Assembly: GCF_019355555.1 (NCBI RefSeq)
Contig: NZ_CP072141.1
Coordinates: 1,482,001 to 1,546,000 of the forward strand
Direction: 5' to 3'
Source of the DNA: Rhizobium sp. L51/94
GTDB taxonomy: Bacteria; Pseudomonadota; Alphaproteobacteria; Rhizobiales; Rhizobiaceae
Length of the DNA: 64,000 bases
Within the stretch, counting starts at the first letter, position 1. The number at the start of each line of letters is the position of its first letter. The notes below the pieces were generated by a model that did not search any database, had not been told where the DNA came from, and saw only the letters and a list, made by a program, of their open reading frames with translations. The translations under genes were made by a program, and so were the position numbers. Positions 24,908 through 33,361 of the stretch are shown here, piece by piece.

Positions 24908-25507
24908 GTGGCTATTTCGCCCCCCAGTGATTTGGTCCTGGATGTTGTAAGAGCAGCCGACCCGACAGACCTGCAGGCAGCGCAGGCCAAGCTTCAGGCC
25001 AACCGCGCAGCCTTTGCCGCCACCAGCCTTGCAGAAGCCGGAAACGGCTTTGCGTCGACGGTCGACGTTCTGAACAAGGCCGGCACGCAGGCGGGTCTCG
25101 CCAATGCCAACGAACGATCGACGACGGGCAAGGTGCCTGCCGCCTATCAGAAGTTCGAGGCCATGGTCCTCCAGAATTTCGTCAAGAACATCCTGCCAAA
25201 CAGCGACACGCTCTACGGCAAGGGTACTGCCGGTGAAATGTGGAAGGGCATGATGGCCGAACAGCTCGGTAACACCATGGCCAAGGATGGCGGCGTCGGC
25301 ATCGCAGCGAAGATGTACCACGAGCAGCTTTCCAAGACCCGGGGAACCGGCGCCGACCACGTCGAGACGAGCGACAACGACAAGCGGCAGGCACTCAGCA
25401 TGATCGACGACTTCGAGCGCAAGACGTTCGGAACGCCGTCGGCAGAAAACGACAATACCGGTACGACCGTGACCAATCAGGATTCCCTGACGTCGCAGAA
25501 AGTGTAA
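24908..25507 (+). CDS. Rod-binding protein, FlgJ N-terminal type (no muramidase domain)
   Basis: 199 residues beginning at a GTG (24908) seven bases after an AAGGAACG ribosome-binding site; the open frame upstream overlaps the preceding gene and is unlikely to be translated. The core (about residues 75-150) is the FlgJ rod-binding domain: 'YQKFEAMVLQNFVKNILPNS', 'TAGEMWKGMMAEQLGNTMA' and 'GGVGIAAKMYHEQ'. In enteric bacteria this domain is fused to a glucosaminidase; here the protein ends in a polar tail with no hydrolase. It would act as the rod scaffold or cap in the periplasm, with a separate transglycosylase (14191) as candidate wall-opening enzyme. Confidence 0.85.
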   Translation: MAISPPSDLVLDVVRAADPTDLQAAQAKLQANRAAFAATSLAEAGNGFASTVDVLNKAGTQAGLANANERSTTGKVPAAYQKFEAMVLQNFVKNILPNSDTLYGKGTAGEMWKGMMAEQLGNTMAKDGGVGIAAKMYHEQLSKTRGTGADHVETSDNDKRQALSMIDDFERKTFGTPSAENDNTGTTVTNQDSLTSQKV

Positions 25508-25520
25508 GTGGGGCAAGGCT

Positions 25521-25889
25521 ATGGAAATTATTTCGAACGACTACCGGATCAAGTCTGTCCTGGGCCGGCTGGAACTGATCATCGACAACGAGAACAACCG
25601 CATCGGCAAGGACGCGGAATTCGATCTCAAAGTCTCCAACGCCCACAAGAGCCGTTGCCTTTATGAACTGTCGATGCTGTTTCGCGATACCGACCCCGCT
25701 GAAATGGCAGCTGCCCACATCGAGCAGCTGCACGGCCTGAAGAAGAAGCTGGTGCTTAACGCGCGTCGCGTCGAAGCCCATCTGGAAGCCGTGCGCGCTG
25801 TGGCTGAAATTCTGAAGAATGCCGTGCAGGATGCCGATGCAGACGGCACCTATTCCCAGGAACAGTTCGCGGTGCGTCAGGCAGGATGA
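25521..25889 (+). CDS. FlgN-like flagellar export chaperone (candidate)
   Basis: 122-residue helical protein with no firm family match by eye. The long helical hairpin ('IKSVLGRLELIIDNENNRIG' and 'RRVEAHLEAVRAVAEILKNA'), the small size, and the polar C-terminus with 'DADGTYSQEQFAVR' fit FlgN, the chaperone that delivers FlgK and FlgL to FlhA. It lies 13 bases after the FlgJ-like gene and overlaps the next gene by four bases (ATGA). The operon context is purely flagellar. It could also be a FliT/FliS-type chaperone. Confidence 0.5.
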   Translation: MEIISNDYRIKSVLGRLELIIDNENNRIGKDAEFDLKVSNAHKSRCLYELSMLFRDTDPAEMAAAHIEQLHGLKKKLVLNARRVEAHLEAVRAVAEILKNAVQDADADGTYSQEQFAVRQAG

Positions 25890-26431
25890 TCAAGCTCGTC
25901 GCCACAGGCCTTTGGGTGTGCGTCGTCACCTTGGTGGCGGTCTACTTTTCCATCCAGATGGCGACAGCCCCGGCCGCAAGCCCGGATGCCAAGCCTTCTG
26001 CCAAGGAATTCGTCAAGGGCGAGTCGATCAATGTCCCGATCATTGGCGACACAGGCGTCAGCGGCTATTTCATCACCAAGATTTCCTACATGATGGACAA
26101 GGACAAGGCGAAGGATCTCGAAACACCTTTGCCGGCCCTGACGACGGATGCTTTGTTTACGCTGCTGGTCGGCAACAAGATGATCGATATGTCAAAGCCG
26201 AAGGCGTTCAATGTCGAAGCCTTTCGCGACGAGATCAAGAAGAACCTGAACGGCCATCTGGGCGGCGAGTATGTCGACAGCGTGGTGATCGAGCAGCTCG
26301 ACTATCTCTCCAAGGACGAGGTGCGCGCCAACGAGGGCGCGCCTGTCAAGAAAAACATGAAGACGGTACCGATTGTCCCACCGGAAGCCCCGCCCGGCGG
26401 CGACGCGGTGAAGGCTGAGAAAACGCACTAA
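25886..26431 (+). CDS. FliL-like single-pass membrane protein (candidate)
   Basis: 181 residues: an N-terminal membrane anchor ('VATGLWVCVVTLVAVYFSIQ'), a polar linker, then a periplasmic domain with 'KGESINVPIIGDTGVSGYFI', a central helix, and 'FRDEIKKNLNGHLGGEY' followed by 'SVVIEQLDYLSKDE'. That final helix-strand order and the single-anchor topology resemble FliL, which is already encoded at 1-467. The protein ends in a Pro/Lys-rich tail. Overlap with the preceding gene ties it to the flagellar operon. No function is established; a basal-body accessory is plausible. Confidence 0.5.
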   Translation: MIKLVATGLWVCVVTLVAVYFSIQMATAPAASPDAKPSAKEFVKGESINVPIIGDTGVSGYFITKISYMMDKDKAKDLETPLPALTTDALFTLLVGNKMIDMSKPKAFNVEAFRDEIKKNLNGHLGGEYVDSVVIEQLDYLSKDEVRANEGAPVKKNMKTVPIVPPEAPPGGDAVKAEKTH

Positions 26432-26567
26432 AACAGCGCGCTAATCGTGGAAAGTCGCTTGCCGCGGCCGACTGTTAACCTTTTCTTTCCTATCAAAATT
26501 TACAATCGGTTAATCATCCGAAGTTGCCGCCGATTGATCGACGGTCCTGTGCGCGAGATCGGCCGTC

Positions 26568-28493
26568 ATGGTACAGAGCGATTTTAATAACAGAGTGTTC
26601 CAGTCCGACAACGACCGGATCGACACTACTCCCGACCGCCGCCAATCCGGGCTGAGCCAGGCCGAATTGCTGGATTTCCTGCAGCGGTCCCTGGCTGGCG
26701 AACCTTTTCCCGTTTCCGCTCCTGGTGCCCGCACTGCGCCGGAAGCGACAGTGCCGCTTGCCCTGCGGATTCGGGAAATCCTGCGCACCGATGACAGCCG
26801 ACCGGCTGCTCCGGAGATGGACGAACCGGCTCAATCCATGGCGATAGACGAGCCAGCGCCCGTTCAGCCTGCGTCGGCCGAATCATCAGCGGTGGATGCC
26901 GCGTATTTCGACGCCGATTTGCAGCCCCCGACCGAGTACTCTCCGTCGCTCTCCGAGCCGCAAAAACGCGCAGCCATTTCCTGGGGATCTGCAGCCTTCA
27001 TCCTCGCGGTCACGGCCGGAAGTGCTCTCGTGCCGACGATGCTTGCGACCCCGCCACACTACGCCGCCCAATCCCGCCTGCAGTTTCTGGGCGCTGCCCG
27101 CACCACGCCCGGCTTCATGGACGCGACCCTCCAGCGGATCACCTCGCAGCATGCGCTGGCCCAGGTCGTGACGCGCCTGAAACTGGATCACGATGCGGAG
27201 TTCAGCGGCGGAAAGGCGACGGCCTGTAGCGTCATCAGGGACCTCTTCACCGACAGCGGTGCTGCAGCCGACAGTTTTTCACGCGCCCAGCTTGCCCTCA
27301 AGCAAAGACTGACCATCGCTCCCGATCTGCAATCTGGCGCCATTGCGCTTGTGGCGCGGTCGGAAGATCCGGCAAAGTCTGCCCGCATCGCCAACCTTCT
27401 TGCCGACATCGCCGTCCGCGACGCCGCGACCAATCCTTTGGCTTCAGTGCCCGGCGCGGCTGAGCTTGCGCTCGAAAGCGACCGCAAGCGTTTCGACGAC
27501 GCGACCTCCGCCCTTGCGAATTTCAAAGCGGGTGCCGGTGACGAGAAGATAGCCGCCGCGACCGATCTGATGGCCAGCCGCGAGGCTCTCGGCAACCGGC
27601 TTGCCACGGCAAACGCTGCAGTCCAGGCAGCTTCCATCCGCCTGACAGCGGCCAAATCTGTCAGGATGGCCGACGTGCTCGATGGTGCGATCTCCCCAGA
27701 CCTCGGCTCGCCTGCAGCGCTCGAAGACCTGCGCAATCGCTATGCAGCGGCGAGGAGCACGCTCAGTCAGTTGTCGACGCAGCTCGGCCCGCGCCATCCG
27801 CGCCTGATCGCGGCTCAGTCGAGCATCGATACCCTGGGGGCGTCGATCCTTGCCGAGATCCGCAAACTGGTGGTTGCCAGCGACGCCGAAGTCAAGACGA
27901 CCACGACTGAGGTGAAACAGTTGAAGGATCGCCTCGCCGAACTCGATGGCCAGAAGGTCGATGTCGATCTCGAGGCATTCCGCCGGTTGCAGGAGAATGT
28001 CGAGACCGCCCGGCAGGCCTATGATGCGGCACTCACGGCATCTGAAGAAACAGCCCCGCAATCGAAGCCCTCCGAGGTTCCGCTGGCGCTGACCACACCT
28101 GCCGTGCCTGCAGCAACACCCATCGATGACGATATGACATGGCGGAGCCTTCGCAGCGCGCTCGGCGGTCTTGCCATCGCGCTGGCGCTCGTGGCCGCCC
28201 GTCTGCTGGTCCGGAGATCGTTCCGACGCCCGTCGGACGACCATCACGCCGTCGATTTCGATAAGGTCGATCTACTGGTGGATTTTCCTCAGGATCAGGC
28301 GCCGGTTCGGGTGCCGCTGGATCAGCCGCAGAAACGTTTTGACGCCAGTGTCGCTGTTGCCAACGACCGCCTGGAACCGGTTGCCGGGCGCACAGAGCCT
28401 GAAACAGCACTGGCCGCAATCATCGATGATGTGGCCTTGCTGCGCGAAAGGGTCGCCAACTACGCTTCGCGGCGCCAGGCCGCTGGCCGCTGA
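26568..28493 (+). CDS. Wzz/GumC-type polysaccharide chain-length protein without kinase domain
   Basis: 641 residues. A long acidic, Pro/Ala-rich cytoplasmic N-terminus (1-130) precedes the first membrane segment ('AAFILAVTAGSALVPTML', about 136-158). A large helical periplasmic region follows, with 'YAAQSRLQFLG' just after the membrane and a coiled coil with 'LSTQLGPRHPRLIAAQSSID', the usual GumC/ExoP pattern. A second membrane segment lies near 528-547. The C-terminal 90 residues contain no Walker motifs, so there is no BY-kinase domain. Such proteins co-determine export and chain length of surface polysaccharides. No glycosyltransferase or polymerase genes are adjacent, so the polymer is unknown. 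136 bases separate it from the flagellar operon. Confidence 0.72.
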   Translation: MVQSDFNNRVFQSDNDRIDTTPDRRQSGLSQAELLDFLQRSLAGEPFPVSAPGARTAPEATVPLALRIREILRTDDSRPAAPEMDEPAQSMAIDEPAPVQPASAESSAVDAAYFDADLQPPTEYSPSLSEPQKRAAISWGSAAFILAVTAGSALVPTMLATPPHYAAQSRLQFLGAARTTPGFMDATLQRITSQHALAQVVTRLKLDHDAEFSGGKATACSVIRDLFTDSGAAADSFSRAQLALKQRLTIAPDLQSGAIALVARSEDPAKSARIANLLADIAVRDAATNPLASVPGAAELALESDRKRFDDATSALANFKAGAGDEKIAAATDLMASREALGNRLATANAAVQAASIRLTAAKSVRMADVLDGAISPDLGSPAALEDLRNRYAAARSTLSQLSTQLGPRHPRLIAAQSSIDTLGASILAEIRKLVVASDAEVKTTTTEVKQLKDRLAELDGQKVDVDLEAFRRLQENVETARQAYDAALTASEETAPQSKPSEVPLALTTPAVPAATPIDDDMTWRSLRSALGGLAIALALVAARLLVRRSFRRPSDDHHAVDFDKVDLLVDFPQDQAPVRVPLDQPQKRFDASVAVANDRLEPVAGRTEPETALAAIIDDVALLRERVANYASRRQAAGR

Positions 28494-28611
28494 ACAAGTC
28501 TTCCCGCCGTCTTGCAAATATCGTGTTTTGACATCATAGGGCGTAGACAGGCAAATCCCCGCTGCAGGGCAGGGCTAGATTGCCGCGGCATCGATATCCG
28601 GGAGAATACGC

Positions 28612-29511
28612 GTGGCGACAGTAATCGACGGCAAGCAGGTGGCGGCATCGGTCATCGAGGCCGTGAAGGCGGCTGCATCCGTATTGGCAACGGAAACCGG
28701 CAAAAAAACCGGCCTTGCGGTCGTGATCGTCGGTGACGACGCCGCCAGCCACACCTACGTCGCCGCCAAGAGCCGCATGGCCAAGGAATGCGGCTTCAAT
28801 TCAATCCAGCATACCTTGCCTCTGGAGACGAGCCAGGACGAACTCGCAACCCTGGTTTCAACTCTCAATGCAGATCCGGCCATCGACGGCATCCTGGTGC
28901 AGCTGCCCTTGCCGAAGCACCTGGATTCGGACGCGATCATCCAGTCTATCCTGCCTGAAAAAGATGTCGACGGCCTGCATGTCGTCAATGCTGGCAAGCT
29001 CGCTACCGGCGATCTCGCGACAGGACTGATCTCTTGCACGCCAGCCGGCGCCATGCTCTTCGTCCGCCAGACCCACGGTGACGATCTGTCGGGTCTCAAT
29101 GCCGTGGTCATCGGTCGCTCCAATCTGTTCGGAAAGCCAATGGCCCAGCTCCTGCTCAATTCCAATGCGACGGTGACCATCGCTCATTCGCGCACGAAGG
29201 ATCTGGCCACCGTCTGCGCCCGCGCCGATATCCTTGTAGCGGCCGTCGGCCGGCCCGAGATGGTCAAGGCCGATTGGGTGAAGCCGGGCGCGACGGTGAT
29301 CGATGTCGGCATCAACCGCATTGCCGCACCGGAGCGCGGCGAGGGCAAGACCCGATTGGTCGGCGATGTCGCCTTTGCCGAATGCGCCGATGTCGCTGAT
29401 GTCATCACACCCGTTCCCGGCGGTGTCGGCCCGATGACGATCGCCATGCTGATGGCAAATACGGTGATTGCCGCCTATCGCGGCGCCGGCCGGACCGCGC
29501 CGACATTCTGA
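28612..29511 (+). CDS. folD: Bifunctional methylenetetrahydrofolate dehydrogenase/cyclohydrolase FolD
   Basis: Cytoplasmic enzyme of one-carbon metabolism that interconverts 5,10-methylene-, 5,10-methenyl- and 10-formyl-tetrahydrofolate with NADP. 299 residues, normal length. Visible motifs are the N-terminal '[20 protein letters not shown]' with the catalytic Tyr/Lys region, '[13 protein letters not shown]', the nucleotide-binding '[17 protein letters not shown]', and the C-terminal '[18 protein letters not shown]'. It starts with GTG at 28612 after GGGAGAATAC. It is tail-to-tail with aglR, leaving seven bases. A housekeeping gene, unrelated to its neighbours. Confidence 0.97.
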   Translation: MATVIDGKQVAASVIEAVKAAASVLATETGKKTGLAVVIVGDDAASHTYVAAKSRMAKECGFNSIQHTLPLETSQDELATLVSTLNADPAIDGILVQLPLPKHLDSDAIIQSILPEKDVDGLHVVNAGKLATGDLATGLISCTPAGAMLFVRQTHGDDLSGLNAVVIGRSNLFGKPMAQLLLNSNATVTIAHSRTKDLATVCARADILVAAVGRPEMVKADWVKPGATVIDVGINRIAAPERGEGKTRLVGDVAFAECADVADVITPVPGGVGPMTIAMLMANTVIAAYRGAGRTAPTF

Positions 29512-29518
29512 AGCAACG

Positions 29519-30544
29519 TCAGGAGGCTGGTGCGGCCCCCGTGGATGCGCGCACGATAAGTTCGGCCTTCCAGAGTTCGTGTTCAGGGTAGGGGCCCTGG
29601 TTCTTGATCCCGCCGATCAACCGCTCCGCGACGCGGACGCCGGCTGCCCGCAGCGATGAACGGGTGGTCGTCAGCGGCACCGAGAAATTCTCCGGCTTCA
29701 AGAGCGCCAGCACGTCGTCATGGGCAATCAGCGAGATATCCTCGCCGAGCCGGAGGCCGGCCTGATTGACAGCGCGGATCGCACCCAGCGCCAAAACGGT
29801 GCTGGAACAGAGGATGGCTGTCGGTCTTTCCGTCATCTGCAGGAAACGCTCCATTGCCACAAAGCCCTGTTCGTCGGTCATCGGCGTGTTGCTGACAGAG
29901 GTCTCGTCAAGCATCAGGCCGCGTTCGGCGAGCGCCGCGACCACGCCGTTTTGACGGCGCATGGCGAAGTCGAGATGGGCCGGCCCGTTCATCAGCGCGA
30001 ACCTCCGATGCCCGAGTTGCAGCAGCAGCCGTGCCGCATCGTAAAAGGCGGCCTCGTTGTCGATGTCGACGAACGGGTAGTCAGGCTCGCTGCCGAACGA
30101 GCGCCCGTGTACAACGAAAGGAATCGACAGCGATTTCAGCATGACGACGCGCGGATCATCGGCCCGCATATAGGCGACGAACAGCGCATCGACGTTGCCA
30201 CTGACCGCCAGGCGCCGCAGGGCCGCCACTTCATCCTCCGGATGCGCCGGCATGATGACGAGGTGAAAATCGTGCCGCAGCGCCTCCTCGCCAAGCCCCG
30301 TGAGAAATTCTCCGAAATGCACGTCGGACGGATGTCCGGGCGCTGTCGGCATGACGAGCCCGATCGAGCCCGCCTTGCCCGTGGCTAGCCGTTGCGCCGC
30401 CGTGTTCGGTCGATAGCCGGTGTCGCGGACAGCGGCCAGCACCCTTTCGCGTGTCTCGCGGCTGACTTCCGGGTATCCGTTAAGGGCGCGGCTGACAGTC
30501 GTCTGGGACAGGCCGAGCATTTGCGACAGCTGTTTCAGGTTCAC
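29519..30544 (-). CDS. aglR: LacI-family repressor AglR
   Basis: Regulator of the alpha-glucoside operon that it diverges from. 341 residues from the GTG at 30544, which has GGGAGGT about eight bases upstream; the frame extends further 5' but those residues lie before the DNA-binding domain. The N-terminal helix-turn-helix and hinge read 'LGLSQTTVSRALNGYPEVSR' and 'GYRPNTAAQRLATGKAG'; the rest is a periplasmic-binding-protein-like effector domain ('FVDIDNEAAFYDAARLLLQL', 'RPTAILCSSTVLALGAIRA'). Two LacI-type palindromes lie in the shared intergenic region. In Sinorhizobium AglR controls aglEFGAK; the same order here supports the name. Confidence 0.92.
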   Translation of the reverse strand: MNLKQLSQMLGLSQTTVSRALNGYPEVSRETRERVLAAVRDTGYRPNTAAQRLATGKAGSIGLVMPTAPGHPSDVHFGEFLTGLGEEALRHDFHLVIMPAHPEDEVAALRRLAVSGNVDALFVAYMRADDPRVVMLKSLSIPFVVHGRSFGSEPDYPFVDIDNEAAFYDAARLLLQLGHRRFALMNGPAHLDFAMRRQNGVVAALAERGLMLDETSVSNTPMTDEQGFVAMERFLQMTERPTAILCSSTVLALGAIRAVNQAGLRLGEDISLIAHDDVLALLKPENFSVPLTTTRSSLRAAGVRVAERLIGGIKNQGPYPEHELWKAELIVRASTGAAPAS

Positions 30545-30623
30545 ACCGATGACCTCCCCACGCGCATTCCATACAGTGGACAAAGGGCCACCCAAACCCG
30601 GCAGCTCCGCCCAAACGCCTCCC

Positions 30624-30633
30624 AAAGCGCTTT
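30624..30633. promoter_or_regulatory. LacI-type operator O1 (AAAGCGCTTT)
   Basis: Perfect palindrome with a central CG, typical of LacI-family sites, about 80 bases upstream of the aglR start. Its centre is exactly 160 bases from the second site. The whole aglR-aglE intergenic region is 30545-30861 (317 bases). Confidence 0.7.
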
Positions 30634-30782
30634 CAATTATGATGTCTTTGCCATCCTTGACTCAAGAAAAATCGCGTCATATTTCGTTTATTCGATGTTG
30701 CAATGCGAGATTTCGCATCTGCAGTCGTCGTTTCGTAAAATCGCTTGACTCAAGAGAGCCGCAGTAGAATGAATTCGCAAGC

Positions 30783-30794
30783 CAAAGCGCTTTG
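30783..30794. promoter_or_regulatory. LacI-type operator O2 (CAAAGCGCTTTG)
   Basis: Perfect 12-bp palindrome 67 bases before the aglE start, sharing the 10-bp core of the upstream site. The sequence CTTGACTCAAGA, containing a -35-like TTGACT, occurs at 30656-30667 and again at 30744-30755, so the second copy lies just upstream of this operator where an aglE promoter would be. Confidence 0.72.
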
Positions 30795-30861
30795 AGGATA
30801 GCGTGTCACTCGCTGTTTTGTGGGAGATGCTTTTGGATATTGTGACGGGAGGGAAAATCAC

Positions 30862-32223
30862 ATGAAGACATCATTTCTGATGAGCATTGCTTTGGCCGCA
30901 GTGATGGCCGGCTCCGTATCGGCCGCCGACCTGAAGTTTAAGCCGAATGAAGACTCCAAGTTCAACTGGAAGAGCTACGACACCTTCAAGACGGCCCACG
31001 CCGATCTGAAGGGCCAGACGCTCACGATCTTTGGACCGTGGCGTGGCGAAGACGAAAAGCTGTTCGCCAGCGTTCTCGCCTATTTTACCGAAGCTACCGG
31101 CATTGACGCGAAATACTCGTCGTCGGAAAACTACGAGCAGCAGATCGTCATCGACACCCAGGCCGGTTCGCCGCCGAATGTCGCGATCCTGCCGCAGCCG
31201 GGCCTGCTCGCCAATCTCGCCAGCAAGGGCTACCTGACGCCGCTCGGCGACGACCAGGCCAACTGGGTGAAGACCAACTACGGCGCCGGCGACAGCTGGG
31301 TCAGCTACGGCACCTACAAGGGTAAGGACGGCAAGGATGCCTTCTACGCCTTCCCCTACAAGGCCGACCTGAAGTCGCTCGTCTGGTACGTGCCGGAAAA
31401 CTTCGAGGAAGCCGGCTATAACGTGCCGAAGACGATGGAAGATCTGATCAAGCTCTCCGACCAGATCGTCAAGGACGGCGGCGTGCCGTGGTGCATCGGG
31501 CTCGGATCGGGCGGCGCGACCGGCTGGCCGGCAACCGACTGGATCGAGGATCTGATGCTGCGCACGCAGTCTCCGACCGACTACGACAAGTGGACCACCA
31601 ACGAGCTGAAGTTCAACGATCCGAAGGTCGTGGGGGCTATCGAGGAATTCGGCAAGTTCGCCAAGAACGCGAAATATGTCGACGGTGGCGTTGCAGCCGT
31701 TGCCTCGACCGATTTCCGCGACAGCCCGAAAGGCCTCTTTTCGGTGCCGCCGAAGTGCTATCTGCACAAGCAGGCTTCGTTCATCCCGTCTTTCTTCCCT
31801 GAGGGAACGAAGCTCGGGCAGGACGCCGACTTCTTCTACTTCCCGCCCTATGCCTCGCATCCTGAGCTCGGCAAGCCGGTTCTCGGCGCCGGTACTCTGG
31901 CTGCGATCACCAAGGATTCGAAGGCCGCCCGTGCTTTCATCGAATTCCTGCAGACGCCTATCGCCCATGAAGTGTGGATGGCACAATCCGGCTTCCTGAC
32001 GCCCTACAAGGCCGTCAACACCGGTGCCTACGCCAACTACACGCTGAAGAAGGAAGGCGAGCTTCTGACTTCGGCCACAGCCTTCCGTTTCGACGGATCG
32101 GACCTGATGCCGGGCAAGATCGGCGCCGGCGCCTTCTGGACCGGCATGGTGGATTTCGTCGGCGGCAAGTCCGCACAGGCCTCGGCAGACGATATCCAGA
32201 AAGCCTGGGACGGCATCAAGTAA
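30862..32223 (+). CDS. aglE: Alpha-glucoside ABC transporter, substrate-binding protein AglE
   Basis: Periplasmic binding protein (family 1) that captures alpha-glucosides such as sucrose, maltose or trehalose for import by AglFGK. 453 residues with a clear signal peptide (1-22, cleaved at 'GSVSAADL'). The mature protein shows family features: 'GQTLTIFGPWRGEDEKLF', 'YEQQIVIDTQAGSPPNVAI' and 'GVPWCIGLGSGGATGWPATD'. The ATG at 30862 has GGGAGGG upstream and gives the right signal peptide. First gene of aglEFGAK. A GC-rich hairpin follows its stop, which may raise aglE mRNA over the rest of the operon. Confidence 0.95.
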   Translation: MKTSFLMSIALAAVMAGSVSAADLKFKPNEDSKFNWKSYDTFKTAHADLKGQTLTIFGPWRGEDEKLFASVLAYFTEATGIDAKYSSSENYEQQIVIDTQAGSPPNVAILPQPGLLANLASKGYLTPLGDDQANWVKTNYGAGDSWVSYGTYKGKDGKDAFYAFPYKADLKSLVWYVPENFEEAGYNVPKTMEDLIKLSDQIVKDGGVPWCIGLGSGGATGWPATDWIEDLMLRTQSPTDYDKWTTNELKFNDPKVVGAIEEFGKFAKNAKYVDGGVAAVASTDFRDSPKGLFSVPPKCYLHKQASFIPSFFPEGTKLGQDADFFYFPPYASHPELGKPVLGAGTLAAITKDSKAARAFIEFLQTPIAHEVWMAQSGFLTPYKAVNTGAYANYTLKKEGELLTSATAFRFDGSDLMPGKIGAGAFWTGMVDFVGGKSAQASADDIQKAWDGIK

Positions 32224-32240
32224 GACCCTCATCTGAAAAG

Positions 32241-32263
32241 CCGCCGCCGGTATCCGGCGGCGG
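32241..32263 (+). other. Stable intercistronic hairpin between aglE and aglF
   Basis: CCGCCGCCGG (32241-32250) and CCGGCGGCGG (32254-32263) form a 10-bp perfect stem with a TAT loop and no T-run. Such hairpins after binding-protein genes commonly stabilise the upstream message. Confidence 0.7.
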
Positions 32264-32343
32264 TCAGGATGGCCGCCAGCGTCGGGGAGGACGACGATGG
32301 CGGCCGCCACAAGCAGCAATCAAATGCGCAAGGGGAGGGACTT

Positions 32344-33360
32344 ATGATCTGGCAGATCGCTTCGGCACTGGGCGCCGTGGTTCTGGGCGTCGCCGCCTGC
32401 GCCGCCTATTTCCTGTTTTCCAACAAGTTGCTCGATTTCGCATTCCCGGCCCGGGATGGCGACGACGTTTTCGTCGCATCACGCAATCTGCGGCGTCGCT
32501 CGATCATCCGCCCCTGGCTGTTCATCGGGCCGGCACTGCTGTTGCTGGTCGTCTATCTCGTCTACCCGGTCGTTGCCACGTTCATCCTGTCCTTCTACGA
32601 CAAGGGCGGCGAGCAATATGTCGGGCTCGCCAATTACCAGTGGGCAATCGGTGACCGCGAGTTCCACCAGGCCATTTTCAACAACATCCTTTGGTTGGCC
32701 GTCGTGCCGGCCGCCTGCACCTTCTTCGGCCTCGTCATCGCAGTGATGACCGACCGGATCTGGTGGGGAAATATCGCGAAAAGCATCGTCTTCATGCCGA
32801 TGGCCATCTCCTTCGTCGGCGCCTCCGTCATCTGGAAGTTCATCTACGAATATCGTGGTGGCAACGACACCCAGATCGGCCTGCTGAACGCCATCGTGCA
32901 GTTGTTCGGCGGCACGCCTGAGGTCTGGATCTCCATTCCCTTCTGGAACAACTTCTTCCTGATGATCATCCTCATCTGGATCCAGACCGGCTTTGCGATG
33001 GTCATCCTGTCGGCAGCCCTGCGTGGCATCCCGGAGGAGACCATCGAGGCTGCCGTCATCGATGGCGCCAACGGCTGGCAGATCTTCTGGAAGATCATGG
33101 TGCCGCAGATCTGGGGAACGATCGCCGTCGTCTGGACGACGATCACCATCCTCGTGCTGAAAGTCTTCGACATCGTTCTCACCATGACCAACGGTCAGTG
33201 GGACTCGATGGTACTCGCCAACCTGATGTTCAACTGGATGTTCCGTGGCGGTGGCGACAGCGGCCGTAGCGCCGTTATCGCCCTCATCATCATGGTCGCC
33301 GTCATGCCGATCATGATCTGGAACGTCCGGCGCGCCAACCAGGAAACGGGAGAGCACTGA
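32344..33360 (+). CDS. aglF: Alpha-glucoside ABC transporter permease AglF
   Basis: Inner-membrane permease. 338 residues from the ATG at 32344, preceded by AAGGGGAGGG. An N-terminal membrane helix is followed by a further transmembrane domain with about six helices. The ABC permease EAA loop is visible as 'EETIEAAVIDGANGWQIFWK', where the Gly of 'DGANG' contacts the ATPase. Unlike many permeases it has an extra N-terminal helix ('ALGAVVLGVAACAAYFLF'), as known for AglF. Two bases separate its stop from aglG. Confidence 0.95.
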   Translation: MIWQIASALGAVVLGVAACAAYFLFSNKLLDFAFPARDGDDVFVASRNLRRRSIIRPWLFIGPALLLLVVYLVYPVVATFILSFYDKGGEQYVGLANYQWAIGDREFHQAIFNNILWLAVVPAACTFFGLVIAVMTDRIWWGNIAKSIVFMPMAISFVGASVIWKFIYEYRGGNDTQIGLLNAIVQLFGGTPEVWISIPFWNNFFLMIILIWIQTGFAMVILSAALRGIPEETIEAAVIDGANGWQIFWKIMVPQIWGTIAVVWTTITILVLKVFDIVLTMTNGQWDSMVLANLMFNWMFRGGGDSGRSAVIALIIMVAVMPIMIWNVRRANQETGEH

Positions 33361-33361
33361 G

